From a virus: a stretch of DNA of 52,638 nucleotides. Positions 44,065 through 50,424 of this stretch are shown in pieces. Both the position numbers and the translations under genes were made by a program. Every line of letters begins with the position of its first letter. Position 1 is the stretch's first letter. The DNA lies in IMG/VR virus record IMGVR_UViG_3300044846_006394, positions 1 through 52,638 of that record; one strand, given 5' to 3'. Under the pieces are notes generated by a model that was not told the origin of the DNA, did not search any database, and saw only the letters and a program-made list of their open reading frames with translations.

Positions 44065-45717
44065 TTACAGGCCGAGCTTCGACAGCAGACCGGCGACGAT
44101 GGCCTCTTCGTCGTCACCGCCTCGCAACTGGCGCGAGAAACCTTCCAGCGAGTCGTCCTTCGATACGTCCTCAACCGCTGGGAGCTTGTCGAGGAGCAGA
44201 CCGGCAACGTGTTCGTCCACGCTCTGCTCCGCGATGAGGTACTGGATGAGGACCGGCCTCTTCTGCCCCTGACGGCTGAAGCGGCCTTCCCACTGGATCA
44301 CCTGCCCCGGCGTGTAGGGCAGGAACGCGATGAACGCGGTGTCAGTGTCGTGGAGCGAAACGCCCTCGCCCCAAGCGTCACCTGTGCCGACGAGGACCGC
44401 AGGGCCACCTGTCGCCATGTACTGCTGCTGCATATCGTCGCGCACGCTCGGGGCCGTGCCGCCGTGGCCGACGAAGATGCGGGCGCCGGTGGCGAGCTTC
44501 TCGATGTCCTGCCCGAGCTTCTCGCAGTCCTCGCGGCGACCCGTGAATATGACGACCTTCTGCTTGCCCTCGATGCATTCCGCGACGAGTTCCAGCAGCA
44601 CCTTGCGCTTCTTCGCAGCGGCCTCCATCAGCCTCGCCTCAAGGATGGCGCCAGGTCCGTTCTTCGCGACCTTCTTCATGGCCGTGGCCGTGAAGCCCTC
44701 GGCGCGGCATTGCTCGTCGAGCGTGACGTAGGTGATGAGGCGACGACGCGGCGGCAGGTGCCGGTGGGTCACGCTGTGCGGGACTTGGTTCACGACGAGG
44801 CTCACGCGGTCGTAAAGCTCGTTCAGGTTGCTCGACCCCCGCGAGTCGATGCCACCGTAGCTGCCTTCATGCGCCGCGCAGTAGCGGGCCGCGAACGAGG
44901 CGCGGTCCTTCCTGTAGAACGGCCCCCACGCATCAGGATGAACGAGGTCCAACTGCGCCCACAGGTCTCGGGTGCGGTCTTTGATGGGCGTGGCCGTCGT
45001 CGCGAGGCGGCGGGAACAGGCGCGGGAGAGCCGGAAGGCGGCTTGCGCGATGTTCTCCAGCGGGTCGAACTTCAGCTTGCCGTTCTCCTGCGGCGTGGCC
45101 CCGAACCGCTTCCATGACTTCGCCTTGTGGGCCTCGTCGAAGATGACGTTCTTCGGTCGCCACGCAAGCAGATGCTCGACGGCATCAGGCAACGCCTCCC
45201 AGCCCACGATGACGAACAGCGCCTCGCTGTCCGCGAGCTTCGCGAGGTCTTCCTTCTCCTCGATGACGAGGGCGCGGTGTGTCGTGAGGCGCTCGATCTC
45301 GCGGGCGTGCGACCGGCGGACACCGGCCCGCGTGACGAGGACGGTGGCCCCGAGGCCCGCCAGCGCCCAGCAGATGGCACCGGCGGTCTTGCCCGCTCCT
45401 GCGGCCCACCACAGGTGCGCGTCACGGTGCGCGGTCGCGAGGATGCCGTCGCGCTGATACGGCGTGAGGAACGCCGGAACCCACTCGCGCAAGCCCGAGG
45501 CGACAAGGTCTTCGACGCTGGTCAGCGGGAGGCGGTCTTCCTTCGTTGTCATGGCGCGAGTCGGAATGCCCCGAGCGGTGCAGACGCGCTCGACGAGCCA
45601 CGCGGCGTTCTCATGCACGGTCACGAGGCCGTCGCGCACGGTGACGCCGGGGAGAGCGTTGAGGGCGGCGAGCGCGTCAGCGGTGACGCGGTCAAGCGTG
45701 AAGCGGTACCAAGCCAA
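44065..45717 (-). CDS. SNF2/DEAD-type DNA helicase
   Basis: The 550-residue protein has a Q-motif-like LTPYQRDGI (84-92), Walker A AAGAGKT (105-111), DEAH at 194-197, TATPI (motif III), and QWEGRFSRQGQ (motif VI), with two RecA-like lobes, so it belongs to SF2, close to the SNF2/HARP-like phage helicases. It likely remodels DNA or unwinds forks in replication. It is divergent from the DUF3987-like gene across an operator at 45794. ATG at 45717. Confidence 0.85.
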   Translation of the reverse strand: MAWYRFTLDRVTADALAALNALPGVTVRDGLVTVHENAAWLVERVCTARGIPTRAMTTKEDRLPLTSVEDLVASGLREWVPAFLTPYQRDGILATAHRDAHLWWAAGAGKTAGAICWALAGLGATVLVTRAGVRRSHAREIERLTTHRALVIEEKEDLAKLADSEALFVIVGWEALPDAVEHLLAWRPKNVIFDEAHKAKSWKRFGATPQENGKLKFDPLENIAQAAFRLSRACSRRLATTATPIKDRTRDLWAQLDLVHPDAWGPFYRKDRASFAARYCAAHEGSYGGIDSRGSSNLNELYDRVSLVVNQVPHSVTHRHLPPRRRLITYVTLDEQCRAEGFTATAMKKVAKNGPGAILEARLMEAAAKKRKVLLELVAECIEGKQKVVIFTGRREDCEKLGQDIEKLATGARIFVGHGGTAPSVRDDMQQQYMATGGPAVLVGTGDAWGEGVSLHDTDTAFIAFLPYTPGQVIQWEGRFSRQGQKRPVLIQYLIAEQSVDEHVAGLLLDKLPAVEDVSKDDSLEGFSRQLRGGDDEEAIVAGLLSKLGL

Positions 45718-45793
45718 GGTGGACCCCTGTGGTGGCAGGAGAGAGGTGCAGGGTTGAACGCGAATCCAGCACGGCGCACGCTAGAACCAGCGG

Positions 45794-45807
45794 TTGACAC
45801 TTGTCAA
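45794..45807. promoter_or_regulatory. Operator between divergent helicase and DUF3987-like genes
   Basis: TTGACACTTGTCAA has perfect TTGACA/TGTCAA arms two bases apart and so supplies a -35-like hexamer to both strands. It lies 77 bases before the helicase ATG (minus) and 68 before the ATG at 45875 (plus). The -10 elements are not clear. Binding would shut both genes at once. Confidence 0.6.
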
Positions 45808-45874
45808 GCCCCAGCGCGTGGCATAGTCTGCGGGCGCCGCGCTCCTGCGGCCCCTCCACCAAGGGAACCCTCCC

Positions 45875-47296
45875 ATGCTCACCGAATCCGAAGTCCTTGC
45901 GGCGCTCCCGTCGCACGGTTTCCTGCGCCGATATGTCGAGTACGCCACCGAGCGCACTGACGCGAACGTCGCCTACCACCTCGCGGGAGGGCTGATGCTG
46001 CTCTCGCAGGCGGTCCCCATCGACTACTCGATGCCGTGGGGTTCGCCCGTCTACGGCAACGTCTACAGCATGGTCGTCGGCGGCTCGTCGAAAAGCCGGA
46101 AGACCAGCGCCCTCAACATCGCCGCACGCCTGTTGCAGGACGCGCTGCCGTCGAGCTTGCAGGAGACCCCCGGCTCGCAGGAGGGCTTGATTGAGTCCCT
46201 GCGGCGCGAGGCGAAGCAGGTCGTCCTGTACCCCGAGTTTGGCGAGTTCCTCGCGAAGAGCGAGGAAGGCTACTTCCTGCCGATGAAGACGACGCTCACG
46301 AACCTTTGGGACTGTATGCCCGTGGGGCGTGCGCTCGCGAAGGGGTCGATGGGGCAGATCACGAAGCCCCGTCTGTCGGTCATGGCGGCGGTCGCCACCG
46401 ACCTCTTGGAGCGCCACACCGAGGAGGCCGATTGGACCGGCGGATTCGTTGCTCGTTTCCTCACGTTCTACGGCGAGCCGGAACGTCACTTCATCACGCC
46501 GCCGATGGACGACCTCCAAGCCAAGCACTCGCTGGCTGAATGGCTGCGCGGCCTCGCGGACTTCTCGGTCCCGATGCAGAGCGGTGAGCAGGCAAACCCG
46601 CCGGGGATGTGCAAGGGCATGACCCCTGCGGCCCAGCAGATGTGGGCCGATTGGGCTGCGGAGGAGGGCAAGAAGACGAAGGGCGCGAACACTCGCGTGG
46701 CCGCTTCCATCGCCCGTGCGACGAGCCACGCGGGCAAGGTCGCCATCCTCCTGTCGTGGGACATCGGGCGTGCGCGGTCAGGCGAGACCTGGCACATCGG
46801 AGAGGCCGAGGTGAAGTCGGCGCTCGCCATCACCTCGCTGCACATCAAGTCGGTGCTGGAGCTTGGCGAGCGGGTCACCGGCTCGCGGGACATGAGGGAC
46901 CGGCGGGCCGTGCTGAACGCCATCTCCTCGATGGCCCCGACGCCGCTGGGCGTCATCATCAAGCGGGCCGCGCTGCTCAAGCGGCGGGTGGTCGAGGTGT
47001 TGGACTCGCTCGTCGAGGAACAGGCCGTCGCCGTCTACACCTCGTCAGGGCGCCTCTCCTACTTGCAGTCGCCCGAGGCGCAGAAGCTCCTGCTCGCGAG
47101 CGACAACATCGAGGAGGGCGCCGCCTCGCTGAACATTCCGCGCATCGTCGAGCGCCATCCGGCCCCGAGGCTCACGCCGTCGCCGGTGGTCCCGATGAAC
47201 AACATCGTGCGTCCCGGCGAGGTCGTGTGGGCGAAGCCGGATGACTGGGTCGAGGGCGAAGACAGCGTCATCTACATGGAGGAAGACGCCCCCTAG
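45875..47296 (+). CDS. DUF3987-like P-loop protein
   Basis: The 473-residue protein resembles the DUF3987 group of phage and mobile-element replication proteins: an atypical P-loop VVGGSSKSRKTSAL around residues 67-80, an acidic strand VVLYPEFGEFLAKS, and the TGGFVARFLTFYGE segment. The P-loop has R-K-T instead of G-K-T. A helicase/primase-related or genome-packaging role is possible; I favour replication because it pairs with the helicase promoter region. The terminator at 47381 ends its transcript. Confidence 0.65.
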   Translation: MLTESEVLAALPSHGFLRRYVEYATERTDANVAYHLAGGLMLLSQAVPIDYSMPWGSPVYGNVYSMVVGGSSKSRKTSALNIAARLLQDALPSSLQETPGSQEGLIESLRREAKQVVLYPEFGEFLAKSEEGYFLPMKTTLTNLWDCMPVGRALAKGSMGQITKPRLSVMAAVATDLLERHTEEADWTGGFVARFLTFYGEPERHFITPPMDDLQAKHSLAEWLRGLADFSVPMQSGEQANPPGMCKGMTPAAQQMWADWAAEEGKKTKGANTRVAASIARATSHAGKVAILLSWDIGRARSGETWHIGEAEVKSALAITSLHIKSVLELGERVTGSRDMRDRRAVLNAISSMAPTPLGVIIKRAALLKRRVVEVLDSLVEEQAVAVYTSSGRLSYLQSPEAQKLLLASDNIEEGAASLNIPRIVERHPAPRLTPSPVVPMNNIVRPGEVVWAKPDDWVEGEDSVIYMEEDAP

Positions 47297-47308
47297 CGGT
47301 AGTGCCGC

Positions 47309-47337
47309 TTGACGGCTCCACCACTAGCCGATAATGT
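47309..47337 (+). promoter_or_regulatory. Promoter for a putative small RNA
   Basis: TTGACG, 17 bases, TAATGT, just after the stop of the DUF3987-like gene. Transcription would begin at about 47344 and reach the terminator at 47381-47418 without crossing an open reading frame of note. Confidence 0.55.
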
Positions 47338-47343
47338 GCATAG

Positions 47344-47418
47344 CAGGGTTCTCCTAGCGATGGTGGTCGCTGCGGAAACGAAGCCCTCGGGATGGTGGTC
47401 CCGGGGGCTTCACCTTTT
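47344..47418 (+). ncRNA. Putative sRNA with two identical UGGUGG loops
   Basis: The predicted 75-nt RNA has a hairpin AGCGA-TGGTGG-TCGCT (47356-47371) and a terminator hairpin AAGCCCTCGGGA-TGGTGG-TCCCGGGGGCTT (split: arms 47381-47392 and 47399-47410, same loop) followed by CACCTTTT. Both loops with flanks read ATGGTGGTC. That is the exact complement of GACCACCAT, the ribosome-site-to-start region of the gene at 27561. Antisense control of early genes with CACCAUG starts is the inferred role. Confidence 0.5.
47381..47418 (+). terminator. Intrinsic terminator after DUF3987-like gene and sRNA
   Basis: AAGCCCTCGGGA and TCCCGGGGGCTT pair as a 12-bp stem with one T-G pair and a TGGTGG loop, followed by CACCTTTT. 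It serves the DUF3987-like gene and the putative sRNA. Confidence 0.72.
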
Positions 47419-47465
47419 CCGGCCTGTCACACTTAGAACTTTCGCGGGGCAGTACGCAGAATGTC

Positions 47466-47792
47466 CTATCGGCGCGAGCGACGACGACGCATTCCGTCAA
47501 GGGCGCCCTTCACCATGCACTTGCGGGAGAAGGTCTCGCGGGCGAACGCGATGCTGCTGTTCGCGTCCCCCAGCCCCTTCGGGTTCATGCTGCCTTCGGC
47601 CCCGTGGGTAATGGCAGAACCGTAGTAGTCCACGGCTTCGATGAGCGTCTTGAGCGCCCGCTGGCAGGAGCCGCTGTTCGCAAGTGAGTGCGCCTCGCGA
47701 GCAATCTCGTCGGCTTCTGCGATTTGGGCCTCGGCCATCATCCGATGATGCGCCACCGAGCCGTGCAGCCCCATCTTCCTTCGCTTCGCCAT
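47466..47792 (-). CDS. Virion-type protein with basic ends
   Basis: The 108-residue protein starts MAKRRKMGLHGSVAHH and ends GALDGMRRRRSRR, so both termini carry an Arg/Lys cluster separated from the body by a G-L-H-G or L-D-G-M motif. The body is helical with two cysteines. It is the clearest case where both ends share the signature. Probably a virion DNA-binding or minor capsid protein. Confidence 0.58.
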   Translation of the reverse strand: MAKRRKMGLHGSVAHHRMMAEAQIAEADEIAREAHSLANSGSCQRALKTLIEAVDYYGSAITHGAEGSMNPKGLGDANSSIAFARETFSRKCMVKGALDGMRRRRSRR

Positions 47793-47794
47793 GA

Positions 47795-48640
47795 CTACCT
47801 CTTCAACTTGCGGCGCCGCCGCAGTCCGTTGACGCCCGCCCCGTTGTTGAGGCGGCGCTGATACTCAGCGAGCTTGCGTGAGGCTGAACCTGCGGCGTCC
47901 GCACGCAACTTCGTCACCTTCGTGTCGTCGGTCTTGAGGAGGAACCACACGACGCCGCCAGCGGCCAGGGCGAGCGCAATGGTGCCGATGCCGATGCCGC
48001 CGTCGTCCTTCTTCGGAGGCGTGAGCGCGGGCGGCGTGACGGGCGGCTCCTTCTCAGTGCCGGTGCCGGGAGTGCCGGTCGAGCCGCCACCTGTTGAGCC
48101 TCCACCGCCGCTGGACCCGCCACCGCCGCTGGACCCACCGCCGGTGCCGCCGGTCGAGCCGCTCGCGGTGCAGACGAGCGAGCCGTCAGCGTTCTGCCCC
48201 GTGGCGACGGTCCCCGCAGGACACGCCTCGGAGGCGCCGCCGCTCTCACCAGCGAGGCCAAGATCCGCGAGGCTCTTGAGCAGGTAGGGGCTGTAGTACT
48301 CGATGACCCGCGCCAGCTTGTCAGGAGCGCCCGCAGTGTTGACGCCCTTCGGGAACATTCCGGCAGCGACGGCGACAGTGTAAGCCGCGTCCTGCTGCGC
48401 CTCAGTCACCGTCGCGCCGCGACGAGCCGCGATGCGAGCGAGAACGTCGCCGTAGTCGGTCTTCGCGCCCGACTCGAAGTAGTAGAAGCCGTCGAACTCC
48501 TTGAACTCGGCCAACTCCTCGGGCGTGAAGTCAGGCGCAGCGCCGAGACCGGCGACCGCACCGTCGCCCTTGCGGAACAGCAGGTAGCCGATGCCGAGAG
48601 CCGCACCGGCGCCGAGCAGGAGCTTCGTGGTCTTCTTCAT
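47795..48640 (-). CDS. Virion protein with Gly/Ser linker and RRRRKLKR tail
   Basis: The 281-residue protein has an N-terminal hydrophobic segment (LLLGAGAALGIGYLLF), V-A-G-L-G near residue 30, a helical domain to about 150, a Gly/Ser/Thr linker of about 40 residues, a Pro-rich segment, a membrane helix near 225-242, and the end GVNGLRRRRKLKR. It thus has both an internal GLG motif and a G-L-RRRR tail. Probably membrane-associated virion or spike-base protein. Confidence 0.58.
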   Translation of the reverse strand: MKKTTKLLLGAGAALGIGYLLFRKGDGAVAGLGAAPDFTPEELAEFKEFDGFYYFESGAKTDYGDVLARIAARRGATVTEAQQDAAYTVAVAAGMFPKGVNTAGAPDKLARVIEYYSPYLLKSLADLGLAGESGGASEACPAGTVATGQNADGSLVCTASGSTGGTGGGSSGGGGSSGGGGSTGGGSTGTPGTGTEKEPPVTPPALTPPKKDDGGIGIGTIALALAAGGVVWFLLKTDDTKVTKLRADAAGSASRKLAEYQRRLNNGAGVNGLRRRRKLKR

Positions 48641-48647
48641 CGGAGGC

Positions 48648-48851
48648 TCACTTTCCGCAGCCGCAGTCACCGAGACCAGCGACGGCGCTCTTGCCCTGCG
48701 CTTCCAGCGCGAGCCGGATGTCCTCGGGGGACGGCGTGTTCTTCTTCCACAGGATGTAGGCGAGGCCGACACCGGCGACGAGCATGGTCAGCCCGACGAC
48801 GGTGTCGGGCTTCATGCCGCCGAGGTGCCGCGAGCGGCGACGACGGCGCAC
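48648..48851 (-). CDS. Small membrane protein, Arg-rich start and VAGLG end
   Basis: The 67-residue protein reads MRRRRRSRHLGGMKPD, a membrane helix at about 18-35, then a polar part ending VAGLGDCGCGK. It has the leader motif (HLGGM) and the V-A-G-L-G motif near the C terminus. The start is GTG. Likely a small virion membrane protein. Confidence 0.58.
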   Translation of the reverse strand: MRRRRRSRHLGGMKPDTVVGLTMLVAGVGLAYILWKKNTPSPEDIRLALEAQGKSAVAGLGDCGCGK

Positions 48852-48854
48852 GAC

Positions 48855-49055
48855 CTACCAGCCCTGGAGCGTCGGGCCGACGCGGTACGTCGGCGCCATG
48901 TAGCCCATCGCGCCGTCCGACCCGAAGAGCTTGTCGCGGTAGATGTAGATGACGACGGCGGCAGCGCCGACACCGGCCCACACGAACTTGTTCTTCGGGT
49001 CGAAGAATCCGTTGAGCATGGACTTGCGGGAATGACGACGACGGCGACGAGCCAT
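48855..49055 (-). CDS. Small membrane protein with MARRRRRHSRKS leader
   Basis: The 66-residue protein starts MARRRRRHSRKSMLNGFFDP, a basic leader followed by M-L-N-G-F, then one membrane helix at about 25-40 and a polar end. It belongs with its two neighbours to a series of Arg-headed membrane proteins. Probably a virion membrane component. Confidence 0.58.
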   Translation of the reverse strand: MARRRRRHSRKSMLNGFFDPKNKFVWAGVGAAAVVIYIYRDKLFGSDGAMGYMAPTYRVGPTLQGW

Positions 49056-49094
49056 GATGAACCTCGGAGTGCCGCTCGGGGCGGCGGTTGGGAA

Positions 49095-49502
49095 CTAGAT
49101 GCGACCCTGCAAGGCGCGGACGTAGGGGTCGTAGGCACCGGCCTGACGGGCCTTCGCCACGCGGACGATGGCGACGATCTCGTTCGCCAGTTCCTGCGCG
49201 GTCGCCACGTTCAGCAGATCCGGGTTCGCGGCGATGAACTGCTCGATGCTGATGCCCCCGCCCACTTCCAGCGTTCCCTGCGCGTACATCCGCTCGGCCA
49301 GGACAGTGCGGAGCTTCTGCGCCCGCGCCATGTCCATGTCGGTGGCGGTGTCCTTCATGCCGCCAGCGCCGGTCCCTGAGAACCACTTGGCGAAGAGGGC
49401 GCCACCGGCGACCCACAGCCACGGGATGGCGACGAGGCTGATGGGTTCACCGAGGCCCATCATGCTGTGCGAGCGGCGGTGCGAACGACGACGGCGTCTC
49501 AT
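49095..49502 (-). CDS. Membrane protein with MMGLG leader
   Basis: The 135-residue protein starts MRRRRRSHRRSHSMMGLG, then has a membrane segment at about 19-40 and a soluble helical domain with ISIEQFIAANPDLL. GAGGAGAAGAAC precedes the ATG at 49502. It shows the N-terminal signature in its purest form (R-rich, then M-M-G-L-G). Probably a membrane virion protein with its soluble part facing the DNA or the shell. Confidence 0.6.
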   Translation of the reverse strand: MRRRRRSHRRSHSMMGLGEPISLVAIPWLWVAGGALFAKWFSGTGAGGMKDTATDMDMARAQKLRTVLAERMYAQGTLEVGGGISIEQFIAANPDLLNVATAQELANEIVAIVRVAKARQAGAYDPYVRALQGRI

Positions 49503-49571
49503 GTTCTTCTCCTCGGCCCCGAGGGCCATCGGTCCCCAGCGGGGAGTGCAGACTTGTGCAGACTACCGCCG

Positions 49572-49829
49572 CTATTCCGACCTCGCCAATCGACCAGCGG
49601 CCTTGAGTTGGCGGCGCACTGTGACGAGGACGAATGCCTCGATGGCGACAGCGCCTCCGAGAGCGCCCTTGAGGACGCCTTTGCGCTGGCCGACCGCGAG
49701 GAGGCCGAGCGCGAGCAGCGCCGTCCGCAGGCCCATCGACGCGATGATGTCTGCCAAGGCTCCCGGCTCGTCGAGCCAGTACGCCTCGGCAGCGCGGACG
49801 CTCGGGAGAGTCGTTTCGATGTGCGCCAT
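49572..49829 (-). CDS. Small membrane protein
   Basis: An 85-residue protein (ATG at 49829) with a polar N terminus, two adjacent hydrophobic helices at about 30-45 and 55-70, and a basic end. It follows a terminator by a few bases, so it may have its own promoter or arise by read-through. Role unknown. Confidence 0.5.
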   Translation of the reverse strand: MAHIETTLPSVRAAEAYWLDEPGALADIIASMGLRTALLALGLLAVGQRKGVLKGALGGAVAIEAFVLVTVRRQLKAAGRLARSE

Positions 49830-49851
49830 GCGCCGCAGCGTATCGCACAAA

Positions 49852-49884
49852 GTGAAGCGCCCCCACCTGGCAGGGTGGAGGCGC
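49852..49884 (-). terminator. Intrinsic terminator in the minus-strand virion block
   Basis: On the minus strand GCGCCTCCACC pairs with GGTGGGGGCGC (one T-G pair), an 11-bp stem, followed by TTCACTTTG. It should stop transcripts from the 50118/49915 pair. Confidence 0.6.
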
Positions 49885-49914
49885 CTCTGAGGGCCGAGGG
49901 TGACCGCCTCGGAC

Positions 49915-50121
49915 CTACTCTGCCCAGCCCATGTGCCTCCAAGCGCACTCGGAAGTCTCGTTCGCGAAGCGGGCCATTTGCATCCGAAGCATTACCATCT
50001 CTTCGTTCATCTTGCTGCCAAGCCATGCGGCACGGCGCAGACCATCGCGAATGGCTTGGTCCCCGTCGAGGACGCCCGCGCTGTTACGGAGGTCGAGCGC
50101 GACAGCGTCGAGGAGCGTCAC
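49915..50121 (-). CDS. Hypothetical 68-residue protein
   Basis: A helical protein with Met-rich stretch (EEMVMLRMQMARF) and Trp-rich C terminus. GTG start overlaps the upstream stop (GTGA). Terminator follows. No family recognised; probably structural given the neighbours. Confidence 0.48.
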   Translation of the reverse strand: MTLLDAVALDLRNSAGVLDGDQAIRDGLRRAAWLGSKMNEEMVMLRMQMARFANETSECAWRHMGWAE

Positions 50122-50324
50122 TCGGCCTCGACGGCCTTCGGAGCGAGCGACGCCAGCTGAGCCTTCAGCGACTCGTTCTCCGACTGGAGGACCGCGTTGG
50201 CGGTCAGCACGTCGAGGAACTGCTGGAGCGCACTGCCCACGCTGTTGAGCGCGGCGATGTGCTTGTTGATGACGATCTCGTTCTTCTCTCGGAGTTCCGC
50301 GACGGTGGTCTGCTGCTGGCTCAT
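50118..50324 (-). CDS. Small coiled-coil protein
   Basis: The 68-residue protein (MSQQQTTVAELREKNEIVIN) is a coiled coil over most of its length. The ATG at 50324 follows GGGGAAGAAG; the longer frame from 50408 would add an Arg-rich segment but lacks a ribosome site. Could assemble into a trimeric fibre or act as a chaperone for the spike gene just upstream. Confidence 0.52.
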   Translation of the reverse strand: MSQQQTTVAELREKNEIVINKHIAALNSVGSALQQFLDVLTANAVLQSENESLKAQLASLAPKAVEAE

Positions 50325-50424
50325 GGTCTTCTTCCCCTGTTCTCTGCGCGCTCGATTGCGCTCGCGTCGTTTAGCTCGAACCTCGAAGTTCCGCAAGAGG
50401 CTGCTCATGGGTGGGCACCGTAGC

